Assembly: GCF_001467535.1 (NCBI RefSeq)
Contig: NZ_LNZC01000002.1
Coordinates: forward strand, 1-64,000
Length of the DNA: 64,000 nt
Reading direction: 5' to 3'
DNA from: Legionella worsleiensis
GTDB taxonomy: Bacteria > Pseudomonadota > Gammaproteobacteria > Legionellales > Legionellaceae
In this document: positions 25,185-33,427 of the stretch, one piece after another
Layout: every line of letters begins with the position of its first letter
Numbering within the stretch: position 1 is the first letter of the stretch
The notes under the pieces: model-generated
What the model saw: the letters and a program-made list of their open reading frames with translations, nothing else
The model's database searches: none
Told to the model about the DNA's origin: nothing
Program-made: the position numbers and the translations under genes

Positions 25185-25691
25185 TTATTTTCCAATAGCT
25201 TTTATAATGCTCGATACATGTTCATCGATAGCGCCGTCATCAGAACTGAGCGAAAAACTTGCTACTTGCTCATATAAATCATCACGTTCCTGGCGAAGTT
25301 TATTTAGAAATGCTTTGTAGTCGGCCGTAGGTAGTAGTGGACGATTATGAGCAATTCTATCCAATTGCACATCGAGACTCACTTTCAAATAGACCACAAA
25401 TTCAGAAGATAATAATTCCTGGTTTTTTTGATGACAGATGATACTATCATCGGTCGTTACCACTATATTTTCTTTGGTTTTTTGATAAGACAAAATATCT
25501 GATAAGCATTGATGGAAGGCGTCTTCACCTTGTTTTCCAATGATTTCCGTTACGGGTCGACCTATTGAAGGAGCCAAGGCAAAATCAGCATCAATGAATT
25601 GCCAGCTCATTCTTTTTGCAAGTGCTTGGGCTAGAACGCCTTTGCCTGCTCCTGAATGACCAACGATAAAAATGCGTTTGTATTTACTCAT
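25185..25691 (-). CDS. Shikimate-kinase-like P-loop protein with altered substrate motifs
   Basis: 168 residues. Walker A GHSGAGKG, DADFALAPSIGRPVTEII and IAHNRPLLP match the shikimate kinase fold. However, the substrate-binding Gly-Gly-Gly (normally VIATGGG) is TTDDS, and the F-R-x-x-E after the GE motif is FHQCL. The shikimate pocket is therefore probably lost, and the enzyme may phosphorylate something else or nothing. A core aroK is expected elsewhere in the genome. Confidence 0.7.
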   Translation of the reverse strand: MSKYKRIFIVGHSGAGKGVLAQALAKRMSWQFIDADFALAPSIGRPVTEIIGKQGEDAFHQCLSDILSYQKTKENIVVTTDDSIICHQKNQELLSSEFVVYLKVSLDVQLDRIAHNRPLLPTADYKAFLNKLRQERDDLYEQVASFSLSSDDGAIDEHVSSIIKAIGK

Positions 25692-25768
25692 TTTAATATG
25701 CTCCAGATGTTGTATTGCTATTATGATACTTAAAATTCTTAACTCTATAAGCCATTGTAACTTTTAGT

Positions 25769-25882
25769 TTAGACCTTAGTTTCTCTATCAAGCTCTTGTG
25801 CTATTGTATATTTACCTGTATCAGGCTTTCCGATGAGATAAATAATGTAGGAGTTGTTTTTAGTATTATTTTTTGTGCTCAT
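25769..25882 (-). pseudogene. N-terminal remnant of a P-loop ATPase/kinase
   Basis: ATG at 25882 begins a 37-residue frame ending at TAA 25769: an Asn/Lys-rich start, then YIIYLIGKPDTGKYTIAQEL, a Walker A loop and following helix. The frame stops just where the rest of the enzyme should begin. It resembles the start of an AAA-type small-molecule kinase; a C-terminal fragment that could be from the same family is at 56348-56578. The rest of the gap to 26046 holds nothing else clear. Confidence 0.6.
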
Positions 25883-26046
25883 ATAGTTTCCAGCGGGTTG
25901 TAGAATAATTAGTCAAGTGTCACGTGCTGTCATAATATAGCAGATAAACAATTCATGAGCTTCAATTGTTGATGGTTGGTATTTGGATGCACTACAATAT
26001 TCATCAAAAGCTGATTGTAACTGTATTGCTTATTTATGGAGAATTA

Positions 26047-26901
26047 ATGTTTAATCTATGGAACTATTTTAAATTCATCGCATTTTTATTGTTGAGTAGT
26101 ATGGTGTCGTCGTCTTTTGCATCTAAGTTAACTACATCAGAAAATAGAGTCATTTCATATACAGATGTTGGTGAAGGTAAGCCAATCGTGCTAATTCATG
26201 CCTTTCCAACAGATCAAAGATTATGGGAACCACAAAGAAAAGGTCTAAAACAATACTTTCGTATAATCACATTGGATTTATGGGGATTTGGGGAGTCCTC
26301 ACAGACCGATGGACAAGCGGTCACAATGATTGAATATGCCGCTGAAATTAAGGAGCTCCTAGAGCAATTACATATTCAGAGTGCAATCATTGGCGGAGAG
26401 TCTATGGGGGGATATATAGCACTCGCGTTTCTTGAGCAGTATCCAGAGAAAGTTGACGGCCTGATACTATCTAATACACAGTCCATTGCGGATAGTGATG
26501 AAACTAAAAAAAATCGAGAAGCATCTGCTGTCGATGTATTGGATCATGGAACAACCCATCTTATTGAAGGATTCATGATCAAGGCATTATCTGCTGCTGC
26601 ATCGGAACAAACTAAAGTTCTTTTGCGTGCAATAACTGAAGCGCAGACGCCCATGGGTATTGCCTCTGCTTTACGTGGCATGTCATTGCGTAATGACACT
26701 TCAAATCTGTTTGCTATGACCACAATCCCAGTCCTTCTGATCACCGGAGAACAGGACATAGTCATACCTCCACAGCGAAGTAAAGACATGCATGAGCTCG
26801 CTAAAAATAGTACCTTACTGTCTATTGATAACGCGGGACATTTATCTAATTTGGAGCAATCAGAACAATGGAATCAAGCGGTAATAGGCTTATTTTATTA
26901 A
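26047..26901 (+). CDS. Exported alpha/beta-hydrolase
   Basis: About 284 residues from the ATG at 26047, which has GGAG 5 bp upstream and begins with a signal peptide (KFIAFLLLSSMVSSSFAS). The longer upstream frame from 25966 lacks a ribosome site. The hydrolase core shows the oxyanion region HAFPTDQRLWE, nucleophile elbow GGESMGGY, acid in GEQDIVIPP and histidine in AGHLSN. Fold and triad fit esterases or haloperoxidase-like hydrolases; it is probably periplasmic. Substrate unknown. Confidence 0.85.
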   Translation: MFNLWNYFKFIAFLLLSSMVSSSFASKLTTSENRVISYTDVGEGKPIVLIHAFPTDQRLWEPQRKGLKQYFRIITLDLWGFGESSQTDGQAVTMIEYAAEIKELLEQLHIQSAIIGGESMGGYIALAFLEQYPEKVDGLILSNTQSIADSDETKKNREASAVDVLDHGTTHLIEGFMIKALSAAASEQTKVLLRAITEAQTPMGIASALRGMSLRNDTSNLFAMTTIPVLLITGEQDIVIPPQRSKDMHELAKNSTLLSIDNAGHLSNLEQSEQWNQAVIGLFY

Positions 26902-26908
26902 CTGAATT

Positions 26909-26997
26909 AGTTATATTAATCCTCAGATGACTGCATTAGGTTATTCGGGTGCACGCTTTAGAACATTTTATTTAAAATTAAAATATTTTTATCAATC
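26909..26997. repeat. Decayed copy of the 3' end of the tandem GNAT gene (repeat A)
   Basis: These 89 bases align with 31544-31633, sharing AGTTATATTAATCCTC at one end and TTATTTAAAATT and ATTTTTATCAATC at the other. Read on the minus strand, the right-hand copy encodes the last residues of the 333-residue GNAT, while this copy is degenerate with a stop. The pair encloses the MarR-operon cassette. Confidence 0.7.
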
Positions 26998-27016
26998 CTA
27001 AAATATATAGGCTGTT

Positions 27017-27466
27017 TCAGCATTTATTATTGTCTATGAATGTTTGTAAGTTATCGATTATTTTTAAAATATTTTGATTTAGCTGTGTAATAACTGTTTC
27101 TTCCATTGGACCTGTTGCAATCTGTTGCATGGTGTTTCCTTGGGCTTGTAATTTTTTATATGCCTCTTTTGCCTTATCAGTGAGATAAAAATGATAACTC
27201 CGTTTATCTTCTTTGTTACGAATGCGATTAACTAATCCATCTCTTTCCATGCGATCTAATATTCGTACAACTGAAGGTTGTTTTAAGCCTGCGCTTTTTG
27301 TAAGCTCCATTTGATTTTGACCATCTCTTTCTAATAGCCTAACAAGGAAGATAGTTTGAGCATAAGTCACGCCCAGTTCATCTAAATTTATATTGGCTAC
27401 TCGCTCGAATAAACGCGCTGCTTTTTTTATTAATACACCGGTATGTTCATTAAGTTTAAAATGCAT
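27017..27466 (-). CDS. MarR-family transcriptional regulator
   Basis: About 149 residues from ATG 27466 (MHFKLNEHTGVLI). A longer frame to 27595 would overlap the next gene and is unlikely. The winged helix reads QNQMELTKSAGLKQPSVVRILDRMERDGLVNRI, with the wing NKEDKRSYHFYLTDKG-like (KEDKRSYHFYLTDKAKE). Divergent from the propeller operon, with a perfect palindrome between. MarR proteins usually repress such a neighbour and release it on binding a phenolic or oxidised ligand. Confidence 0.92.
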   Translation of the reverse strand: MHFKLNEHTGVLIKKAARLFERVANINLDELGVTYAQTIFLVRLLERDGQNQMELTKSAGLKQPSVVRILDRMERDGLVNRIRNKEDKRSYHFYLTDKAKEAYKKLQAQGNTMQQIATGPMEETVITQLNQNILKIIDNLQTFIDNNKC

Positions 27467-27500
27467 AAAATGGGCTCGTTGTGATAGTAGAAAGTTAATT

Positions 27501-27516
27501 ATATAGCCAGCTATAT
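27501..27516 (+). promoter_or_regulatory. MarR-type palindromic operator
   Basis: ATATAGC and GCTATAT flank a CA centre. It lies between the divergent marR and propeller genes, directly upstream of a promoter for the plus-strand operon. Length and symmetry suit a MarR dimer. Confidence 0.6.
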
Positions 27517-27519
27517 TTA

Positions 27520-27549
27520 TTGACAATTCTATTATTAAGAAATTACAAT
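27520..27549 (+). promoter_or_regulatory. Promoter of the propeller/hydrolase/oxidoreductase operon
   Basis: TTGACA (27520-27525) and TACAAT (27544-27549) are 18 bp apart. AAAGGAA lies upstream of the ATG at 27587. The -35 box begins 3 bp after the palindrome. Confidence 0.6.
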
Positions 27550-27586
27550 CCCTTTTTTTAATATCAAATAAAAGGAATTTGATTGT

Positions 27587-29191
27587 ATGCTGCACACTTT
27601 ATTATTAGTACTAGTTTTAATTTCTTCCATTTTTAATGTATGTTGCTATGCCTCATCGACTAATTTGCTCGCTGTTGTTGAGGAAAATTCTGATCATGTC
27701 AGTTTTTATAATGTTAAAAATGGAAAACAATCAGGAAGTTTAAAGGTAGGATTTCTTCCGCATGAAATTGCTATTACCAAAGATGGAAAAACGGCTTATG
27801 TAAGCAATTTTGGTATTAGGGATTATGATAGTGGTTCAGGAACTCCTGGTGCCAGTATTTCAGTAATTGATATTCCTAATCGTCTTGAAAAATATCGTTT
27901 ATATACCTTTGATCCTGCAGAAAATCATGAATATTCAGAAATTGATAGTGCGCCTCATGGTGTGAAGCTGCGGCCACCCTTGGAAAAACAACTCTATGTC
28001 AATGTGGAAAAAGGAAATAAAATATTAGTGTTTGATGTAGATAATAAATCCATCATCAAAAAAATCAACGTAAGCCCTAATACTCACAATCTTTTTTTCT
28101 CACAAGACGGTAAAACATTATGGTTGATGGCAGGAAAAGATGGTGTTATTCGCATCGATCCAGATTCTGGTCAGGTAACCGGAACTTTTAACTTACCTAC
28201 GCCCGTGCGTGGGTTAAAATATACATCGGATAATCGATCGCTTATGGTATCTGCTGTGAATCAAATTGTTTTTATTGATCCCGAAACATTAACAGTTCAA
28301 AAACAATTCACTAATTTAGGGGTAGGGCCTATTCTTTATTCCGATATTACTCTTGATCAAAAATATATTCTTGCACCAGCAGCTTTTGATCATCAAGTGG
28401 TGGTGTTGGATGTTGATTCTGGCAAAGTGATCAAGCGATTGGTAACGGGGTTAAATCCAATTAATGTCCTTGTTAGTCCAGATGAGCCTTTTGCCTACGT
28501 TTCTAATGCAACAGATAAGCATTTGACTAAAATTGATTTAAACACATTTGAAATTACTGCTATTCGTAGTCACGAGGGACCCAATGGACTAGGTTTTGTT
28601 CCTCGACTTGCCCATCAACCACATAAAAAATTACCTTTAGGTGTTCTCTTACCTTTGACTGGAGCTGAGGGATCCAAGGGACGAGATATGATGAGAGGCT
28701 ATGAATATTGGAAACTAAAGGTCACTCAAGCTGGTGGACTCTTAATTGCAGATCAAGCTTATGATATTGATATTATCTATTTAGATACCGAATCCAGGCT
28801 TGAAAATATAGAACCATTAACCTTAGAGCTTTTAAACCAATATAAGGTACAAGCTTTGCTCACTACTTATGGACAAGATGCCTATACCATAGAAAAAAAC
28901 CTTGCAGAAAAACACAAAATATTGATTACACCTTCTTTAGGCCTAGAAGAGCCTTGGTTTCCTAACAATACAGCACGAGGACATGATTATTTTATAACTA
29001 CACAAGTCTATGCTGAAGGTTATCACGCGCAGTATAATTTTAAACCCTCTGCTTATTCCGCTTCAGCAAGTGCATTGGGGCTTGTATTGCAGAATGCTGT
29101 TCAATCCCTTGATACGCTGGATTATATGAGTGTCTCTACTGTGCTTAGAGAACATCCGTTTAATATTTTTTATCCTGTCTTTGGGAGTTAA
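27587..29191 (+). CDS. Exported YVTN beta-propeller fused to a shortened periplasmic binding domain
   Basis: 534 residues with a signal peptide (LLLVLVLISSIFNVCCYAS). Residues 25-345 form a YVTN-type propeller: repeated blades such as TKDGKTAYVSNFG, SQDGKTLWLMAGKDG and SPDEPFAYVSNATD. Residues 350-534 match type 1 solute-binding proteins: LPLGVLLPLTGAEGSKGRDM at the start, YDIDIIYLDTES, and a tail with LDYMSVSTVLREHPFNIFYP. About 130-150 residues of the usual ~350 are missing. Separate proteins of both kinds occur in PQQ-alcohol-oxidation gene sets. The fused, trimmed form suggests a periplasmic sensor or carrier. First gene of a MarR-controlled operon. Confidence 0.75.
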   Translation: MLHTLLLVLVLISSIFNVCCYASSTNLLAVVEENSDHVSFYNVKNGKQSGSLKVGFLPHEIAITKDGKTAYVSNFGIRDYDSGSGTPGASISVIDIPNRLEKYRLYTFDPAENHEYSEIDSAPHGVKLRPPLEKQLYVNVEKGNKILVFDVDNKSIIKKINVSPNTHNLFFSQDGKTLWLMAGKDGVIRIDPDSGQVTGTFNLPTPVRGLKYTSDNRSLMVSAVNQIVFIDPETLTVQKQFTNLGVGPILYSDITLDQKYILAPAAFDHQVVVLDVDSGKVIKRLVTGLNPINVLVSPDEPFAYVSNATDKHLTKIDLNTFEITAIRSHEGPNGLGFVPRLAHQPHKKLPLGVLLPLTGAEGSKGRDMMRGYEYWKLKVTQAGGLLIADQAYDIDIIYLDTESRLENIEPLTLELLNQYKVQALLTTYGQDAYTIEKNLAEKHKILITPSLGLEEPWFPNNTARGHDYFITTQVYAEGYHAQYNFKPSAYSASASALGLVLQNAVQSLDTLDYMSVSTVLREHPFNIFYPVFGS

Positions 29192-29196
29192 CCGTA

Positions 29197-29994
29197 ATGA
29201 AAAAAAATATTCTTATACTGTTTATAGTGATGATGTTTAGTCTGTCTTTGGTCCACGCTAAAGATGAGTACCAATTTGATCCTAAAGATGTTCACCATAG
29301 TTTGTTGATACCTGATGAGCAACGCCGATCGCCTGCTATTTTATTATTACATGCCAGTACTGGAATTGAACCAGTAAATTATGACTGGGCGACACGACTT
29401 AAAAATCATGGTTACGTGGTTTATATAATCGATAGCTTCAAACCACGTGGATGGGAGGATAGAAAATCAGTGGGGTGGGATAGGGCAACAGAGGCACAGC
29501 TTAGTGATGTAGCTCCAGCTTATGAATACCTTAGTCATCTTCCTTTCGTAGATCCTGACCGAATTGGGATTTTGGGCTTTTCAATGGGCGGATTTGATGT
29601 ATTAAAGGTGATGGAAACGTCAATGAGTGATCCAAAACCCTATCAAACACTCCCATTTAAAGCTGCTGCATCCTTTTATGGTGTTTGTCATCGCCTTGAT
29701 CCAGAGACGAAATTGAGAGGTCCAACACAGGTGTTTATCGGCTCAGAGGATGATAGGGCTCCAACAAAAAATTGTATTGATCTGGTCTATAGAAGTGCTC
29801 AAAACAATGAACTGGTTTCTCTTATCCTGTATCCGGATGCGCTTCATGGTTTTGATAATTTTGAATTTCCACCTTCAAAAGAAGTTACTGATGAGCGAGG
29901 GGAGTTCTATCATATTGGTTTTAATGAAGAAGCACGTCAAAAAGCACTTGAAGACTTGCCTCGTTTTTTTGATATGTTTCTTCAGAATCAATGA
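29197..29994 (+). CDS. Exported dienelactone-hydrolase-family enzyme
   Basis: 265 residues with signal peptide (ILILFIVMMFSLSLVHA). The alpha/beta-hydrolase core has the elbow GFSMGGFD (serine where classic dienelactone hydrolase has cysteine), GSEDDRAP for the acid and ALHGFDNF for the histidine. It follows the propeller gene by 5 bp with GGGAG as the ribosome site, so the operon is continuous. It probably cleaves an ester or lactone in the periplasm; substrate unknown. Confidence 0.85.
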   Translation: MKKNILILFIVMMFSLSLVHAKDEYQFDPKDVHHSLLIPDEQRRSPAILLLHASTGIEPVNYDWATRLKNHGYVVYIIDSFKPRGWEDRKSVGWDRATEAQLSDVAPAYEYLSHLPFVDPDRIGILGFSMGGFDVLKVMETSMSDPKPYQTLPFKAAASFYGVCHRLDPETKLRGPTQVFIGSEDDRAPTKNCIDLVYRSAQNNELVSLILYPDALHGFDNFEFPPSKEVTDERGEFYHIGFNEEARQKALEDLPRFFDMFLQNQ

Positions 29995-30015
29995 TAAGAC
30001 AAGGTAAGAGATCAA

Positions 30016-31530
30016 ATGAAAACCTTGCTAATTGTTGGTATGGGATTAAGTGGCAATGCCACTTTTTGTCAACTGGTAAATCACTTAATATCATCGGAAA
30101 TCATACATGAAAGTGACACTATTATTAGGGTTTTTGAAACAAATAAATCTCTTTTTGCCACGGGAGTTCCTTATCAAGTTGATTGTCCTGAAATTTGGAC
30201 ATTAAATAACCCGGCAAGGGATTTTAAATTTATTCCTGAAGTAGAAGATCTGACAACCTGGATAAAGGCTAACATTGATATTTGGAAATTGAAATTTCCA
30301 GAAATCAATGAAGATTATGTACCACGGGCATTAGTTGGAATGTATTTAAAAGCTCAATATGAAATTCACAAAAAAAAGGCGAAATCTCATGGAATTGAAG
30401 TTCATGAGCAGTTTGAGGAAGTCATTGATGTAGCCTCTATAGCAGAAGGTACATGGCAGATCCATACTAAGTTTGGTCAATACACAGCTGATTGTCTTTT
30501 TCTATGTTTTGGACATGCACCAAACTATCATTTCCCACATTTATTTTCTAAACGCAATTTTTTTTCATCTTCAATGGCTGTTACTGCTATGGAAAAAATA
30601 CCGGTAGATGCCGATGTATATATATTAGGAGGACAAGCTACCTTTGTGGACATTGCATTGTGGCTTGCGTATGTTCGCAATCATAAAGGTAAAATCCATA
30701 CTGTAACAAGAAATTCACCTGTTATAACAACAAAAGGTAACAATGAACCTTGCGATACAGCGTCACTGGATGAGTTACAAATGTCCTTAAGCAAACAATT
30801 CTCTAATAGTTTATCTTTTGCAGAAGGAAAAAACTTATTTTGGAACGCTTATAAAAAAGCTGCTAAAGAACCAGTTGATCCTGATAAACAACTATCAGCT
30901 CGCGATATACTTGAGTATCAAGTGTCTAAATTTGATAAAAAACCATATCTGAAGCCCTCTTTAGGAAATATTGACGAACTACGTTCTTTTATTAAATATT
31001 TTTATTTTAATGGCTGTTACAAAGAATTATGGGAGAAATTGGGTGACTCTGAGAAAACACTATTCATTAATTTGATGTATTCGCAAATTATGGCTTATTT
31101 AACAGGTATAACGCCATTAAATGCAAGGTTGTTATTAGAGTTGCATAATAGAGAAATGATAAAAGAACAAATAGGAGTGACTCAGGTTACTTATGATGAA
31201 AGTAAACAGAAATTTCTTCTTTACTTTCAATCTGGAGAAATCATAGAAGCCGAATATGTTATTGATGCCAGTGGGTTTGGTTATGATATCAGTCGCTGCC
31301 TTGATTCTTCCTTACTTCACAATTTAGTAATTAAAGGATTTATTGTTCCTAAAGAACATGGAGGAATATTAATAAATGCTAGTAGTCAGGTATTGAATAG
31401 CAGAGGTGAAGTTCAAAAAAATCTTTTTTGTATTGGCCCAGTTGCATCTTATGGTTATCAGTACCCAACACCTCATGCCTCATTTCTTGTGTTTAATACA
31501 GTTGATCATGCTGTTAATAGCATTATTTAA
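30016..31530 (+). CDS. FAD/NAD(P)-binding oxidoreductase (NAD_binding_9 type)
   Basis: 504 residues. The N-terminal dinucleotide fold LLIVGMGLSGNATF (residues 4-17) is followed by GVPYQVDCPEIWTLNNPARDF, typical of the FAD-NAD(P)-binding family that includes E. coli YdhS and ornithine-monooxygenase relatives. A second nucleotide motif is VYILGGQATFVDIALWL, and the C-terminus has VIDASGFGYD. It is the third gene of the MarR operon, with 21 bp to the upstream gene. It may oxidise the substrate released by the hydrolase; inference from context. Confidence 0.82.
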   Translation: MKTLLIVGMGLSGNATFCQLVNHLISSEIIHESDTIIRVFETNKSLFATGVPYQVDCPEIWTLNNPARDFKFIPEVEDLTTWIKANIDIWKLKFPEINEDYVPRALVGMYLKAQYEIHKKKAKSHGIEVHEQFEEVIDVASIAEGTWQIHTKFGQYTADCLFLCFGHAPNYHFPHLFSKRNFFSSSMAVTAMEKIPVDADVYILGGQATFVDIALWLAYVRNHKGKIHTVTRNSPVITTKGNNEPCDTASLDELQMSLSKQFSNSLSFAEGKNLFWNAYKKAAKEPVDPDKQLSARDILEYQVSKFDKKPYLKPSLGNIDELRSFIKYFYFNGCYKELWEKLGDSEKTLFINLMYSQIMAYLTGITPLNARLLLELHNREMIKEQIGVTQVTYDESKQKFLLYFQSGEIIEAEYVIDASGFGYDISRCLDSSLLHNLVIKGFIVPKEHGGILINASSQVLNSRGEVQKNLFCIGPVASYGYQYPTPHASFLVFNTVDHAVNSII

Positions 31531-31543
31531 TCGAGTATAAATC

Positions 31544-31633
31544 AGTTATATTAATCCTCCGATAACCTCATGAGGATATTCAAGCGGCAAACTTGAGTAC
31601 ACCTTATTTAAAATTGAATTATTTTTATCAATC
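31544..31633. repeat. 3' end of the tandem GNAT gene (repeat B)
   Basis: Intact partner of the degenerate copy at 26909-26997, in the same orientation. The two copies lie about 4.6 kb apart and bracket marR and the three-gene operon. An insertion of the cassette by recombination in this gene tail, or a duplication during capture, would leave this pattern. Confidence 0.7.
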
Positions 31634-32532
31634 ATGTCACTATGATTAGAAACAACATAATTTTTACCACAAGCAGTAAAACCAATCTGTGCAAGTAACT
31701 GTGTAAATTCCGTCCCAGAATCTGCTAAAGAACTAAGCTCAATTCGCTGGGCATGTTCTTGCAAGGCAAAGGATACTAAAGCTTTTAAGATGAAACCTGC
31801 AATCTCAACTGAATCAGCGTAAAGAGGGGACAAGCGGTAGCACAAGGTTATTGTGTCCTCTTGATCTATTTTTTGGGTTACAGTCAACACTCCATAACCT
31901 TTTACTATACCCTGCTCATAATAGGCGAAAATTATTGCATCAGATCGTTGCAGCCAATGATGAATAAAATCACGAAAACCGGCACCACTGGTATCGGTAA
32001 ACAGTTTTTTATTATAAGTTTCAATATCACTCAGGTGATTTGTTTCAATTTTTCTAAGTGAACCTTCCTGGATTATAGGAATTATAGTTTTTAATTGGTC
32101 ATGATTTACTTTGCTCACATCGAGGGCATAAAAAATATTTATTAATGGGGTTTTCAGAAAGCCTAATTGTTCATAGAAGCCGACGGCACGTGGAACTGAA
32201 TGGAAACAAACAAGCATGTTCTTGTTTGTATTGGCAGTAATGGTATTTTGCCATAAATATGGCCCTACGATTTTTTGTCCACGAAATTTCCCAATTACCA
32301 AAAAGAAACCAGCAGAACGAATCGGCATTCCCTGTATATGACCTAGACTGGAATGCAATAATACACATCCAGCCAATTCCCCATTAACTTTAATTGCTGA
32401 AATCTGATTACCAGAATAGTTAAAATAAAAATTAACATCATCCTCGCTGTACAGCCAACCCTCTTTGTTTGCTTCGTCTTGCATTAGCCAGGATAATTCC
32501 TCTTTTCGAATGGGTGAAATTTCTAAATTCAT
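31546..32532 (-). CDS. Two-domain GNAT-family acetyltransferase
   Basis: About 328 residues from ATG 32532, which has TGAGGA just upstream (an ATG 15 bp earlier lacks a ribosome site). The N-terminal GNAT shows GFFLVIGKFRGQKIVGPYLW and AVGFYEQLGF. The C-terminal ~140 residues have the Acetyltransf_18-like layout with GYGVLTV and LSPLYADSVEIAGFILKAL. This organisation is seen in YitH/HolE-like GNATs of unknown substrate. The gene tail is duplicated at 26.9 kb. Confidence 0.8.
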   Translation of the reverse strand: MNLEISPIRKEELSWLMQDEANKEGWLYSEDDVNFYFNYSGNQISAIKVNGELAGCVLLHSSLGHIQGMPIRSAGFFLVIGKFRGQKIVGPYLWQNTITANTNKNMLVCFHSVPRAVGFYEQLGFLKTPLINIFYALDVSKVNHDQLKTIIPIIQEGSLRKIETNHLSDIETYNKKLFTDTSGAGFRDFIHHWLQRSDAIIFAYYEQGIVKGYGVLTVTQKIDQEDTITLCYRLSPLYADSVEIAGFILKALVSFALQEHAQRIELSSLADSGTEFTQLLAQIGFTACGKNYVVSNHSDMIDKNNSILNKVYSSLPLEYPHEVIGGLI

Positions 32533-32732
32533 GAAATCCTCATGCAAGTAATGTTGTTTTATAAGTGCTATTAGCGCATGATTAATGAGTAATAAATATG
32601 CGCTCTAAATAGTTTGCAGACAATTATAAATCAAAAGAGTGTTGATAAAAAGAAAGGAATGATTGGATTGACCAATGGGGCCTTACATTGTTAGTATTTT
32701 TGGCTCCCCAGAACAAGAAGTATAGGTAAACA

Positions 32733-33410
32733 ATGGAACCAGTTACTTATCAAGCGCTCTTAAATCGATTCACACATTTAAACACTACTCATATCTGCGA
32801 CGCCATGCGACAGGTGAGATTGCTTGACCCAAGCATTATGCCTGTTATAAAAAATAAAAAAACAATTGGTCGAGCCGTCACTGTTGATAGTCGTGGGGAT
32901 TCACTTTCTATCATTAAAGCATTGCAAATAAGTACTCCTGATAGTGTTCTGGTTATTGATTCTTGTGCTTCAACGCATGCTTTAATTGGTGAAATTTTTG
33001 CAATTGCGGCGTTACATAAGAGGATTCAGGGGGTAATCCTGGATGGATTTTACCGTGATATCAATGAAATTAAAGCCATTGGCTTGCCTATTTATGCAAA
33101 AGGAACATGTGCCAGGGCGGGTACTAAAAATAAAATTGGTTCTATTCAAGAAAAAATTACTTGTGGTGGAGTTGTTGTGTTACCTGATGAAATTATCATG
33201 GCGGATGATGACGGTATTATTGTTCTAAGTGAACGAGAAGCAGTGGCTGTCCTGCCTCTTGCAGAACAAATTAAATCAAGGGAACAGATTGCTGTTGAGA
33301 AAATTAGAAGCGGAAACGCATTAGAAGATATTTATAATTTTGATGAGCATTATGAACGTATTTTAACAGGGGATATGGATAGCACATTTTCTTTATCTTT
33401 TAGTGATTAA
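32733..33410 (+). CDS. RraA-like protein (HMG/CHA aldolase superfamily)
   Basis: 225 residues. The fold signature is VILDGFYRDINEIKAIGLPIYAKG, where the Arg-Asp pair and preceding Gly match the metal/oxalate site of RraA-like aldolases and the RNase E inhibitor RraA. The C-terminus DDDGIIVLSEREAV is also typical (usually D-D-D-G-V). The family cleaves 4-hydroxy-4-methyl-2-oxoglutarate or acts as a decarboxylase. The transporter gene begins 17 bp downstream, so uptake of an organic acid is plausible. Confidence 0.85.
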   Translation: MEPVTYQALLNRFTHLNTTHICDAMRQVRLLDPSIMPVIKNKKTIGRAVTVDSRGDSLSIIKALQISTPDSVLVIDSCASTHALIGEIFAIAALHKRIQGVILDGFYRDINEIKAIGLPIYAKGTCARAGTKNKIGSIQEKITCGGVVVLPDEIIMADDDGIIVLSEREAVAVLPLAEQIKSREQIAVEKIRSGNALEDIYNFDEHYERILTGDMDSTFSLSFSD

Positions 33411-33427
33411 TAATGGAGTGACCCTGC

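Noticed and set aside
25966-26046. Upstream start for the alpha/beta-hydrolase
   Set aside because: No ribosome site, whereas ATG 26047 has GGAG and opens directly on a signal peptide.
27467-27595. Longer start for the MarR gene
   Set aside because: It would overlap the divergent gene and the operator and adds 43 residues that do not belong to the MarR family.
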